24,886 nucleotides of DNA from T1Sed10-7 sp047921175 (GCA_047921175.1 JBLRWQ010000047.1:1-24886), one strand, 5' to 3'; shown: positions 16,482 to 24,037, counted from the stretch's first letter. Numbers and translations: made by a program. Notes: generated by a model from the letters alone, not told the origin.

Positions 16482-16496
16482 GACCTGGGCCGGTCG

Positions 16497-16527
16497 GAAG
16501 GTTCCCGGAAGGGCACCCGGGCAGGCT
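16497..16527 (+). promoter_or_regulatory. SARP-box-like direct repeat with -10 hexamer (copy B)
   Basis: GAAGGTTCCCGGAAGGG at 16497-16513 is identical to copy A at 14198. CAGGCT (16522-16527) follows after the same 8-bp spacer, and GGTC (16492-16495) precedes at the same distance. The cupin ATG at 16535 begins 7 bases after this hexamer, which is where transcription should start, so the message is probably leaderless. Confidence 0.68.
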
Positions 16528-16534
16528 GCCCGAC

Positions 16535-17056
16535 ATGTCGATCCCCACCGTGACCCGCCGAGCGCCTGAGGTCATCGCACCCGGCTCGGGCCAGCACCTG
16601 CATTTCCTGAACCACCTCGCGACCATCAAGGTCCGCGGCGGTGAGGACGGATCTCTCAGCGTCGTCGAGTTCGCGGCCGCCCGCGGCTTCGGCCCCCCGC
16701 TGCACCGTCATGACGACGAGGACGAGCTGTTCGTCGTGCTCTCCGGCGAGGTGGCCTTCCACGCCGGCGACGACGTCACCATCGCCCGCGACGGCAGCAT
16801 CGCCCACCTCCCGCACGGTCTCCCCCACACCTTCCAGGTCCACTCCGACGAGGCGCGCTTCGTGTGCGTCACCGGCTCGCGGGTGCGGGCACCGAGGTTC
16901 GACCGGATGGTCGCCGCCCTCGGCATCGAGGTGGGGGAGCCGACCCTGCCGGAGCCGGGGCCGATCGATCCCGGACGGGTCGCCGAGGTCTGCGCCGACC
17001 ACGGCATCCAGGTGCTCGGACCACCCCCGGCGGCCCTCGACGATCAGAGGCGCTGA
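16535..17056 (+). CDS. cupin-domain protein
   Basis: The 173-residue protein has a single cupin barrel at about residues 40-115. Motif 1 is PPLHRHDDEDELFVVLSGEV, with the His-x-His and Glu metal ligands. Motif 2 is LPHGLPHTFQ, with the last His. All four usual metal ligands are present, so a metal-binding cupin related to quercetin-dioxygenase-like or isomerase-like proteins is likely; the substrate is unknown. The C-terminal 60 residues (VAALGIEVGEPTLPEPGPID) are outside the barrel. No ribosome site precedes the ATG, which agrees with leaderless expression from the element at 16497. It follows the SARP fusion gene on the same strand. Confidence 0.87.
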   Translation: MSIPTVTRRAPEVIAPGSGQHLHFLNHLATIKVRGGEDGSLSVVEFAAARGFGPPLHRHDDEDELFVVLSGEVAFHAGDDVTIARDGSIAHLPHGLPHTFQVHSDEARFVCVTGSRVRAPRFDRMVAALGIEVGEPTLPEPGPIDPGRVAEVCADHGIQVLGPPPAALDDQRR

Positions 17057-17059
17057 GCA

Positions 17060-17093
17060 CGGTGCGCGTCGGCGCACCGGGTGGGCTCACCCG
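17060..17093. terminator. two adjacent hairpins between convergent cupin and vapC genes
   Basis: CGGTGCGC (17060-17067) and GCGCACCG (17072-17079) form a perfect 8-bp stem with a four-base loop, starting 4 bp after the cupin stop. CGGGTG (17078-17083) and CACCCG (17088-17093) form a second stem that covers the vapC stop codon. They share two bases and could not form together in full. The position between convergent genes suggests a bidirectional terminator without T-run. Confidence 0.6.
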
Positions 17094-17515
17094 CGTGGAG
17101 GCTCCCACCGAACCCGGTCGAAACGACCGAAGTCATGGTCGAAGGACACGATGGTGCAGCGATGCTCGATCGCCAGGGCCGCCAGGTGCGCGTCGTTGAC
17201 CAGGTTCCCGCCGACGCCCCACGGCCGAAGGAGCTCCCGCACCACCCGGGGGTGCTCGATGGTGGGTTCGAGCACCACCGCGGGGGGCGCCGCGAGCCAG
17301 GCATCGACACGGTCCATCGCCTCGTCGATCGACAGCGGTGCGGGGAACAGGCCCTCCTTGGTCGCCAGCCGGACGAAGGCCAGCAGGACGACCCACGCGA
17401 AGGCGACGGTGTCCTGGCCGGACAGGGCCGCATCGAGCCACCGCCGGGACAGCTCGTGCCGGTCCGCATCCTCGTTGACCGCGTAGAGGAGCACGTTCGC
17501 GTCGATGAGCTTCAT
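17087..17515 (-). CDS. vapC: VapC-type PIN-domain toxin
   Basis: The 142-residue PIN protein is of the kind abundant in mycobacteria. It begins MKLIDANVLLYAVNED with Asp5 as the first acid, has WVVLLAFVRLATKEGLFP, then GNLVNDAHLAALAIEH with the central Asp, and ends with VSFDHDFGRFDRVRW carrying the last Asp residues. PIN toxins cleave tRNA or rRNA using Mg2+. The gene overlaps the antitoxin gene by ATGA (17512-17515). Confidence 0.92.
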   Translation of the reverse strand: MKLIDANVLLYAVNEDADRHELSRRWLDAALSGQDTVAFAWVVLLAFVRLATKEGLFPAPLSIDEAMDRVDAWLAAPPAVVLEPTIEHPRVVRELLRPWGVGGNLVNDAHLAALAIEHRCTIVSFDHDFGRFDRVRWEPPRG

Positions 17516-17760
17516 GAGCCTGCCCGCACCCTGCGCACCAGCTCGTCGTCCTCGAGCTCACCGGCCAGCTGCAGCGCACGATCGAGGTTGACCGTGGCGC
17601 GCCCCATCGACGCGGTCTGCGTGCGGAAGGCACCCGTGCTGCCGCGTGCGCCCTCGCGGATGCAGTCGTTGAGGGCGTCCTTGAAGGACTGCCCGCGCTC
17701 ACGCATGCGCCGACGGATCAGCTGCTCGGTGTCCGGATCGAGGGTGACCGTGGTACGCAT
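17512..17760 (-). CDS. vapB: VapB-type ribbon-helix-helix antitoxin
   Basis: The 82-residue protein starts MRTTVTLDPDTEQLIRRRMR, a RHH DNA-binding strand and helix, with the second helix GQSFKDALNDCIREGARG. The C-terminal part (MGRATVNLDRALQLAGELED and DELVRRVRAGS) should bind VapC. The ATG at 17760 has no ribosome site, and a TATGAT hexamer lies only 6 bases upstream, so the vapBC message is probably leaderless. It is divergent from the second LuxR-type gene. Confidence 0.9.
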   Translation of the reverse strand: MRTTVTLDPDTEQLIRRRMRERGQSFKDALNDCIREGARGSTGAFRTQTASMGRATVNLDRALQLAGELEDDELVRRVRAGS

Positions 17761-17764
17761 AGGA

Positions 17765-17799
17765 GCATCATAGCATCAGCACTTGTGATGCTCTGATGC
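17765..17799 (-). promoter_or_regulatory. vapBC operator with four symmetric half-sites
   Basis: GCATCA occurs at 17765-17770 and 17773-17778. Its complement TGATGC occurs at 17786-17791 and 17794-17799. The half-sites in each pair have an 8-bp period and the two pairs are symmetric around a 7-bp centre. The minus-strand -10 TATGAT (17772-17767) overlaps the half-site next to the start. Such arrays fit cooperative binding of two RHH dimers or of the VapBC complex and autoregulation. Confidence 0.8.
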
Positions 17800-17921
17800 A
17801 CCGCCCGGCGCGACGCCCCGGTCGGCGGAGGCTCCACCCCGCGACGGGACGGTGGCATCCCGGTAGGGTGGAAGCGCGTCCGAGGCCTCGTTGGGTGGTG
17901 AGGCGGATCGCAGCGACAGCC

Positions 17922-20498
17922 GTGGGAGAGCTGCTGGAGCGCGAGGTGCCGCTCCGATCGCTGTCCGCTGCGCTGGATGCTGCGGAACACGGCAGCGGCA
18001 CCGTCGTCGTCGTCAGCGGCGAGCCCGGCATCGGCAAGTCCGCACTAGTGGCGCGCTTCGCCAGCCAGGTCCGGCACCGGGCGCGGGTCCTGGTCGGGGT
18101 CTGCGACGACCTGACCACGCCGCGTCCGTTGGGGCCGTTCCGGGACATCGCGGACCAGCTCGCAGAGCCGGGCCAGAGGAGCGAGGCGGACAGGATCGCC
18201 CCCGGCGAGGTCGCGACCTGGCTGCTGCGTGCGGTCCGGCGGGCGGGCACCCCGACGGTCCTGATCGTCGAGGACCTGCACTGGGCTGACCAGGCGACGA
18301 TCGACGTCCTGACCGTGCTGGGTCGGCGGACCGCGGAGCTCCCGCTCGTGCTCATCCTCACCGTCCAACCGGGGGAGCTCGACGCGGACGACCCGCTCCG
18401 GGGCGCGATCGACGCGATGCGCCGCAGCACGACCCTCCACCTCGGGCTCGCCCCACTGTCGCGGGCTGCGGTCACGGACCTGGCAGGCGATCAGGCGGCG
18501 CGGATCCACGCGCTCAGTCGCGGCAACCCGTTCTTCGTGACCGAACTGCTCGCGCACGGCCACGACCCGCCGCCCCCCTCGCTCGCCAACGCGGTCCTGG
18601 GGCGCGTCTCGCGGTTCGCGCCCGACACCCGCCGCCTGCTGGAGCTGCTGTCGGTCGTCCCGGGCCGGGTGCCGACCCAGCTCCTCGATGCGGTCGAGCC
18701 CGGGTGGGGAGCGCTGGCCGAGCCGGCCGAGCGCCGCCGGCTGCTGTACCTCGGCCGGCGGCACGTCAGCTTCCGCCACGAGCTGAGCCGGGCGGCGATC
18801 CGGTCGAGCCTGCCCTGGAACCGGCAACGACGCCTGCACGAGCGCATCGTCGACGGCCTGCTCGCGATCAGCGGGGACCCCGCGGATGTGGTCCACCACG
18901 CGGAGGCTGCCGGGATGCAGGAGGTGGCAGCCCGATACGCCGTGGTCGCCGGTCGTCAGGCGGCAGCCAGCGGCGCCCACCGTGAGGCGCTCGCCCACCT
19001 GCGACGGGCGGCGGACAGCCCCGAGGTCGGGCGCAGCACCGCCGAGCAGGCGAGGCTGCTCGCGGACCTCGCGCACAGCGCCTGGCTGACGGGCCAGATC
19101 GAGCAGGCCCTGGCTGCCATCTCGAGCGCGATGCGGCTCGCCGACGACCTGAACGACCGCGCCCTCCATGGCCGCTGCGCGGCGATGCGCGCGCAGGTGC
19201 ACTGGTTCGGCGGCGATGGCACGGCCGCGTGGGACGACGCCACCGACGCGGTGCGCAGCCTGGAGGTCGCGGGGCGCACGCCCGAGCTGGCACGCGCCAC
19301 CGCACAGGCGGCCGAGCTGAGCATGCTGGTCAGCCGGGTCGACGACGCGCTGCGGTTGGGCCAGCGCGCCCTCGAGCTGGCGGGTGAGCAGGACGACGTC
19401 CGGGTCCGCGCCCTCGGCGCGATCGGCGGCGCCCGGCTGCAGCTGGACGCCGGACAGACGGACGACCTCCTTGCGGCCATCGACCTCGCCAGCTCCACCG
19501 GGGACGCGGAGCAGGCCGTGTTCTCGCAGATCACCCTCGCGGTCCTGCAGGGACTGTGGGTCCGGCCGGACCACGCGCGGCTCCACGCCGAACAGGCTCG
19601 CGACAGGGCGCGTGAGCACGACTTCGTGGCGATGACGGCGTTCCTGGACGCCTTCCTGGCCTGGCTCGACCTCCGCGAGGGTGACCCGACGGCGGCCTCC
19701 CGCCTCGCCGACACTGCTGCCGGCAGCCGTCGCGACGCGGCGACGACCATCGCCGAGCAGCTGGCCCGGATCGTGCTTGCGGAGCGGGCCATCCGCGTCG
19801 GCGCGGACGACGCCGCACCGCGGCTGCAGGACGTCGCGGCCAGCACGGCCCGAACCCGCAAGCTCGTGCATCTGGCCCCGGTGCTCGAGCTCGAGATGGA
19901 GCGGGTCCTGGTCGAGGACTCGCCACTCCCGTGGGACCCGTTCGAGCGGCTCGCCGACGTCGTCGGCCCGCAACCGCTACGAGCCGGCTGCGCGGCGGCC
20001 CGGGTCGCGGCATGGGCGGCGCTGTGCGACGGAGCGGTCCCGTTCCACGGGACGGCCCCCGCACCGTACGCCGCCATGATCGACCAGGACTGGCGGGCTG
20101 CCGCCGACGCCTTCGGGGCGGTCGGCTGGCGGCATGACCGCGCCCTGCTGCTGTCCCTGCTGGACGAGCCCGACGCGCTCACCGAGGCGCTGTCGATCGC
20201 ACGGAGCCTCGGTGCCGCGCCGCTCGAGGGCCGGGTGCGTCGCCGCATGCGCTCGCTCGGGATGTCCGTCCCGCGTGGCCCCCGTGCGTCCACCGAGGCC
20301 AACCCGGCACACCTGACCGAGCGGCAACTGGAGGTGCTCCGCCACGTCGCCACGGGCCGCACGAACATCCAGATCGCCGAGGAGCTCCACATCTCGCCGC
20401 GGACGGTGGAGCACCACGTCGCCGGCATCTTCGCCAAGCTCGAGGTGTCCTCGCGGGCGGCAGCCATCGCGCGTGCCGTCGAACTCGGACTTCCGTAG
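17922..20498 (+). CDS. LuxR-family (LAL) transcriptional regulator with AAA ATPase
   Basis: This is a second large ATPase regulator. From the GTG at 17922 it has 858 residues and begins VGELLEREVPLRSLSAALDA, the usual start of this family. Walker A (GEPGIGKS) is at 33-40 and Walker B (VLIVEDLHWAD) near 112-122. A long helical TPR-like region follows. The C-terminal LuxR helix-turn-helix is at about 797-858 (LTERQLEVLRHVATGRTNIQ, IAEELHISPRTVEHH, FAKLEVSSRAAAIARA). GTG codons at 17895 and 17898 are alternative starts, the former with GAGG 9 bases upstream. It precedes the OsmC-like and methyltransferase genes on the same strand and may control them, but the 164-bp gap makes this only a guess. 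Confidence 0.91.
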   Translation: MGELLEREVPLRSLSAALDAAEHGSGTVVVVSGEPGIGKSALVARFASQVRHRARVLVGVCDDLTTPRPLGPFRDIADQLAEPGQRSEADRIAPGEVATWLLRAVRRAGTPTVLIVEDLHWADQATIDVLTVLGRRTAELPLVLILTVQPGELDADDPLRGAIDAMRRSTTLHLGLAPLSRAAVTDLAGDQAARIHALSRGNPFFVTELLAHGHDPPPPSLANAVLGRVSRFAPDTRRLLELLSVVPGRVPTQLLDAVEPGWGALAEPAERRRLLYLGRRHVSFRHELSRAAIRSSLPWNRQRRLHERIVDGLLAISGDPADVVHHAEAAGMQEVAARYAVVAGRQAAASGAHREALAHLRRAADSPEVGRSTAEQARLLADLAHSAWLTGQIEQALAAISSAMRLADDLNDRALHGRCAAMRAQVHWFGGDGTAAWDDATDAVRSLEVAGRTPELARATAQAAELSMLVSRVDDALRLGQRALELAGEQDDVRVRALGAIGGARLQLDAGQTDDLLAAIDLASSTGDAEQAVFSQITLAVLQGLWVRPDHARLHAEQARDRAREHDFVAMTAFLDAFLAWLDLREGDPTAASRLADTAAGSRRDAATTIAEQLARIVLAERAIRVGADDAAPRLQDVAASTARTRKLVHLAPVLELEMERVLVEDSPLPWDPFERLADVVGPQPLRAGCAAARVAAWAALCDGAVPFHGTAPAPYAAMIDQDWRAAADAFGAVGWRHDRALLLSLLDEPDALTEALSIARSLGAAPLEGRVRRRMRSLGMSVPRGPRASTEANPAHLTERQLEVLRHVATGRTNIQIAEELHISPRTVEHHVAGIFAKLEVSSRAAAIARAVELGLP

Positions 20499-20581
20499 GG
20501 GGTCACTCCCCTCCGGCCCGTGCTGCGGACACCCGAGATGGGGGCAGGCACCGATGTCGCCCCGCGGGTCGGTCCGTAGCG

Positions 20582-20606
20582 TCGATGGGTGCCGTGTCCC
20601 CATCGA
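20582..20606. promoter_or_regulatory. inverted repeat upstream of the OsmC-like gene
   Basis: TCGATGGG (20582-20589) and CCCATCGA (20599-20606) are a perfect 8-bp inverted repeat with a 9-bp spacer, a full 17 bp between equivalent points. It lies 57 bp before the OsmC-like ATG, next to TAGCGT (20577-20582), a possible -10. The arrangement suits a dimeric regulator; the upstream LuxR-type protein is one candidate reader. Confidence 0.5.
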
Positions 20607-20662
20607 GTGCCCCGCGGGCCGTGGACCGGCACCCCCGTCGACACCCCGGAGGAGAAGACCCC

Positions 20663-21232
20663 ATGGCCGACACCGCCACCGTGACCACCAACGGCATCGA
20701 CGTCCCCCGACTCGTCGAGACCATCGAGGCGATCGGGCAGGACCCGGACCTGGCCCGGTTCTCGTTCCGTGCCAGCAGCAGCTGGCAGGACGGCACCTAC
20801 AGCATCGGCCAGATCGGTCGGTTCACGCACGCCGGCACGGAGGACGAGAGCCGGGCGGCCTCGTTCGTGCTGCACGGCGACGAACCCCCGGTCCTGCTCG
20901 GCGAGAACAAGGGCCCCAACGCCGTCGAACTGCTGCTGCAAGCGCTGGCCTTCTGCTACGCGGTCGGGTACGTGGCCAACGCCGCCGCCCGCGGCATCGA
21001 GCTCACCCGCATGGACTACGAGATCGAGGGCGACGTCGACGTACGTGCCTTCCTCGGCCTCGACGGCGCACGGCCCGGTTTCAGCCGGATCCGGGCCACC
21101 GGACGCGTGTCGAGCCCCAACGCCACCCCTGAGCAGCTCGAGGAGCTGTGCCGCTACGTCCAGGAGACCTCGCCGGTACGCGACTCGCTGGCGAACGCCG
21201 TCCCGGTCGAGACCACCCTCGAGGTGGTGTGA
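20663..21232 (+). CDS. OsmC-family protein
   Basis: From the ATG at 20663 (GGAGGAGAAG upstream) the protein has 189 residues. It shows the OsmC fold pattern: a strand-rich N-half (RASSSWQDGTYSIGQIGRF), GPNAVELLLQALAFCYAVGY with Cys98 on the central helix, and a C-terminal ELCRYVQETSPVRDSL. OsmC and Ohr enzymes reduce organic peroxides with two cysteines. Here the second one, usually in a CPV motif, is replaced by Ser170 (SPV), as in the YhfA-like branch, so peroxidase activity is doubtful. It is followed 44 bp later by the methyltransferase, probably co-transcribed. Confidence 0.87.
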   Translation: MADTATVTTNGIDVPRLVETIEAIGQDPDLARFSFRASSSWQDGTYSIGQIGRFTHAGTEDESRAASFVLHGDEPPVLLGENKGPNAVELLLQALAFCYAVGYVANAAARGIELTRMDYEIEGDVDVRAFLGLDGARPGFSRIRATGRVSSPNATPEQLEELCRYVQETSPVRDSLANAVPVETTLEVV

Positions 21233-21276
21233 TCGAGATCCATCCGCCTGCCGCCCGCACCCGAGGAGGAAGACGC

Positions 21277-22065
21277 ATGACCACCACCCGACCCGCACCG
21301 ATCGACACCGATGAGCTGCTCCGACAGGTCACCGACATGTACCGCGCGGTGGCCGAGACCCCCCACGAGCGCTTCCACTTCGAGACCGGCCGTGCTCTGG
21401 CCGAGCGGCTCGGCTACCCCCCGGACGAGCTGGACCAGGTCCCGTCCGAGGCCATCGACTCCTTCGCCGGGGTCGGCTACCACCTCGACCTGGCCCACCT
21501 CCAGCAGGGGGAGCGTGTCCTTGACCTCGGCTCCGGCTCCGGCATGGACGCCTTCGTCGCCTCCCTGGCGGTCGGTCCGCAGGGGCAGGTCGTCGGGCTC
21601 GACATGACGGATGCGCAGCTCGCGAAGGCGGAGCGGCTGCGGTCCGAGCACGGCCTCGAGCACGTCACCTTCCAGCACGGCCACATCGAGCAGCTGCCCT
21701 TCGACGACGCGAGCTTCGACGCCGTCGTCTCCAACGGGGTGATCAACCTCGCCCCGGACAAGCCCCGCGTCTTCGCCGAGGCGGCCCGGGTGCTCCGGCC
21801 CGGCGGACGGCTGGCGATCGCGGACATCGTCACCGACGAACCACTGACCGAGGCGATCGTGTGCGACGTCGACCTGTGGGCCTCCTGCATCGGCGGCGCA
21901 CCACAGGAGCAGACCTACCGTGAGGCGATGGCCGGCGCGGGGTTCCGGGTCGAGGTCACCAAGACCAACCCGTACCGGTTCCTGTCCGAGCAGGCCATCA
22001 ACGCCAGCGAACGCTTCGGCGTCCACAGCGTGTCGGTGCTCGCGACCAAGCCGGACCGCACCTGA
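21277..22065 (+). CDS. ArsM-like class I SAM methyltransferase
   Basis: The 262-residue protein starts at an ATG preceded by GAGGAGGAAG. The SAM-binding core has VLDLGSGSGMDAF (residues 81-93), GLDMTDAQLAKAE, GHIEQLPFDDASFDAVVSNG and VLRPGGRLAIADIV. The sequence WASCIGGAPQEQTYREAM lies where arsenite methyltransferases have a conserved GC..GA segment. Arsenic enzymes also have Cys in the motif equivalent to GMDAF and a third Cys near the C-terminus. Here the first is Ala92 and the last is missing; only Cys196 and Cys204 remain. It is therefore better called an ArsM-like methyltransferase of unknown substrate. It follows the OsmC-like gene and is closed by a strong hairpin. Confidence 0.85.
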   Translation: MTTTRPAPIDTDELLRQVTDMYRAVAETPHERFHFETGRALAERLGYPPDELDQVPSEAIDSFAGVGYHLDLAHLQQGERVLDLGSGSGMDAFVASLAVGPQGQVVGLDMTDAQLAKAERLRSEHGLEHVTFQHGHIEQLPFDDASFDAVVSNGVINLAPDKPRVFAEAARVLRPGGRLAIADIVTDEPLTEAIVCDVDLWASCIGGAPQEQTYREAMAGAGFRVEVTKTNPYRFLSEQAINASERFGVHSVSVLATKPDRT

Positions 22066-22078
22066 CCACGACGACGAC

Positions 22079-22115
22079 GCCGAGGAGGCGGGCCGCAGGG
22101 CCGTCCCTCCTCGGC
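22079..22115 (+). terminator. strong hairpin after the methyltransferase gene
   Basis: GCCGAGGAGG (22079-22088) and CCTCCTCGGC (22106-22115) form a perfect 10-bp stem. Inside the loop GGCC (22091-22094) and GGCC (22099-22102) can pair around GCAG. It begins 13 bp after the stop codon. There is no T-run. Position and stability make it the likely terminator of the OsmC-methyltransferase unit. Confidence 0.65.
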
Positions 22116-22119
22116 CCTC

Positions 22120-22620
22120 GGTCCCGTCGCCATCCAGCATCCACCCCCGGAGCACGGCACGCACGGGTCGATGGTCCCGCGGCGCCGCGCTGCGGAACGT
22201 CGCCTCCTGGCTCTGCGGCAGGAAGCACCGGTTGTCCGCGCCGGCGAGCAGCACGAACCGAGCATCGGTGCGTGGCGGCTGGGCCGCGACGTCCGACGGT
22301 CGTGACGGCTCCCGGCCCGTGGATACCAGCCGACCGGCGCGGACGCTCCGTGCCATCTGCGCGAAGAACGTGAAGGGAACGTGCCTGAACTCCTGGGCGA
22401 CCCAGGCATGGGTCGCGTCGTTGAGGTTCTCGTGCGACCACAGTGTGGGCCTGCCGCTCCCGTAGGTGGAGCTCACCATGCGACAGACGCGCTCATCACA
22501 CTCGTGGTGGCTCGTCAGCACGGTCCACAGCACCGCCCGAGCCACCAACCCGTCGCGCGTCCCCCCAGCCGGGATCGAGGTAGGGGATCACCCGCGCGAG
22601 CAGCGGCCGCGGCGGCACAC
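22120..22620 (-). pseudogene. remnant of an alpha/beta hydrolase gene (frameshifted, truncated)
   Basis: Reading the minus strand from about 22617, one frame gives PRPLLARVIPYLDPGWGDAR. Near 22555 the match moves to another frame with VARAVLWTVLTSHHECDERV, then CRMVSSTYGSGRPTLWSHEN, LNDATHAWVAQEF, HVPFTFFAQMARSVRAGRLV and ARFVLLAGADNRCFLPQSQE up to about 22188. I recognise this as the C-terminal part of a hydrolase family found next to or fused to GMC/cholesterol-oxidase-like proteins. The LAGADNRCFLPQSQ segment would hold the catalytic Asp. The following His segment (..GYGHLDVF..) is not preserved. The N-terminal half with the nucleophile is absent. No start codon or ribosome site fits. The exact borders are approximate. 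Confidence 0.6.
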
Positions 22621-22626
22621 CGCCGG

Positions 22627-23796
22627 CCCGACCCGACCACGACCCGGCTGGCCTGGCCGTTCGGTGTGGCACTGCTCGCCGGTGGCGTCGTCGAGCTGGT
22701 GATGTTCGCCCGGCTGCCGCGGGTGCGCGCACCCATCTACTCCTCGGTGTGACCGTGCTGCTGTGGCCCTCGATCTCGGCGTTCACCCTCGGGGTGGCGG
22801 TGGGCATCTGGCTGCTGCTGTTCGGCACCCTGGAGGCCGGTGCAGCGGTGCTGATCGACAGCGACACCACGCCCGAGCCGTGCGCGTTCTACACCGCCCC
22901 GGCCATGTTCACCGCCACGCCCGGCACGTTGCTGCGCCGTGAGGTGATCGACCCGTTCGTGGACGGCGCGACGACCTACCGGGTCCTCTACACCGGCCGT
23001 GACCTGCAGGGCAACCCGGCGACCGCCAGCGGACTGGTGATCGTGCCCGACGACGGCGAGGTGCCCGAGAGCGGCCGACCGATCCTGCGCCCCATCGCTG
23101 CTCGACGGTGCCTACGCCGAGCAGGGATGGGGGCTCGAGGCGTTCCTCGACGCCGGCTGGATCATCGCGGCACCCGACTACCTCGGTCTCGGGAGCGAGG
23201 GGGTCCACCCCCACCTCGCCGGCCAGACGGCCGCGGACAACACCCTCGATGCCGTCCGTGCCGCCAGGGGCCTGGCCCGCGATGCGGCCTCGTCACGCTT
23301 CGCGGTCGCCGGTCTCGCCCCCGCCTCGGAGCTGGCGGCGTTCATCGAGGCCAACGACGGCACCACCTTCGGCAACCTGCTGGGCTCCTTCGCGGTCGTC
23401 GCCTGGCATCGCGCCTTCGACGACATCGACGCCGCCGGCATCGTGGACCCTGCGGTGCAACCCATCGTCGAGCGCCTCGCCGACGCGTGCGTCACCACCG
23501 GCCCCGAAGCCGTCTCGCTGCTCACCGACGCCGAGCTGCTCCAGCTCGGCTTCCTCGTCTCCCCGATCTGGGAGACCGAGCCCTGGGCGAGCCGGATCGC
23601 CGAGAACACGCCCGGTGACGAGCCGATCCACGCGCCGCTGCTGATCGTGCAGGGCACCGACGACGTGCTGATCCGCCCCGACATCCAGCGCCGGTTCGTC
23701 GCCCGCCTGTGCGGCACCGGCCAGCAGCTCGAGTACCGGGAGTTCGCCGACCGGCTCACCTCCCCACCCACCATCGACACCTGCGGCACCGACTGA
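22627..23796 (+). pseudogene. decayed HdeD-domain/secretory-lipase fusion gene
   Basis: Three pieces in shifting frames make one gene. At 22627-22749 RLAWPFGVALLAGGVVELVM is an HdeD-like (DUF308) membrane segment that ends in a TGA. From 22746 the next frame continues with VTVLLWPSISAFTLGVAVGI and WLLLFGTLEAG, then FYTAPAMFTATPGTLLRREV and the lipase domain up to SGRPI (about 23083). From 23086 the first frame resumes with CAPSLLDGAYAEQGWGLEAF and runs to the TGA at 23794. Relative to secretory lipases, the oxyanion segment before CAPS, the GHSQGG nucleophile after SSRFAV, and the terminal His segment after YREFAD are missing. Only the Asp (QGTDDVLI) remains. It has no start signal and cannot be an active lipase. 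Confidence 0.65.
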
Positions 23797-23797
23797 C

Positions 23798-24037
23798 CAG
23801 GGCCTCCTCGCGCTCCCCCTGCTGTCCGGGATCGCGTCCATCATCGTGGCGCTGTCCTTCGCGTTCCCCCTGTTGGTCACCGGCGGCACCGAGGAGCCGA
23901 CGCCGGTGACCTACGTCCTGCTGTTCGCGATGTACATCACGCTCGCGTTCGTCACGATCTTCTTCAAGACCACCAGGGGTGCCCAGCCGGGGTCACGAGC
24001 CGCGCTCCTCCACGAGACACCCGACCGGCACCCGTGA
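23798..24037 (+). pseudogene. fragment of a DUF6159-like membrane protein
   Basis: The frame reads QGLLALPLLSGIASIIVALS, FAFPLLVTGGTEEPTPV and TYVLLFAMYITLAFVTIFFK, giving two transmembrane segments. This resembles the first third of a family of multi-pass membrane proteins (LALPLLSG...YVLLF....FVTIFFN), which I believe is DUF6159. The start of such proteins (a cytosolic helix ahead of LALPLLSG) is missing, and after IFFKTT the sequence turns to unrelated codons and a TGA. There is no start signal; a GTG within the first helix is the only candidate. It follows the lipase remnant by 1 bp, apparently joined by deletion. Confidence 0.5.

Noticed and set aside
18045..21298. Long minus-strand open frames opposite the second LuxR gene
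   Set aside because: Antisense shadows; the plus strand has Walker motifs and the LuxR helix-turn-helix.
21277..22065. Calling the methyltransferase arsenite methyltransferase ArsM
   Set aside because: Two of the cysteines needed for arsenite binding are absent and no other arsenic gene is nearby.
22749..23618. An apparently intact 289-codon gene starting with an HdeD-like segment
   Set aside because: After about 23085 the frame leaves the lipase homology, which continues in another frame; the C-terminal third is nonsense. Treated as part of a pseudogene.
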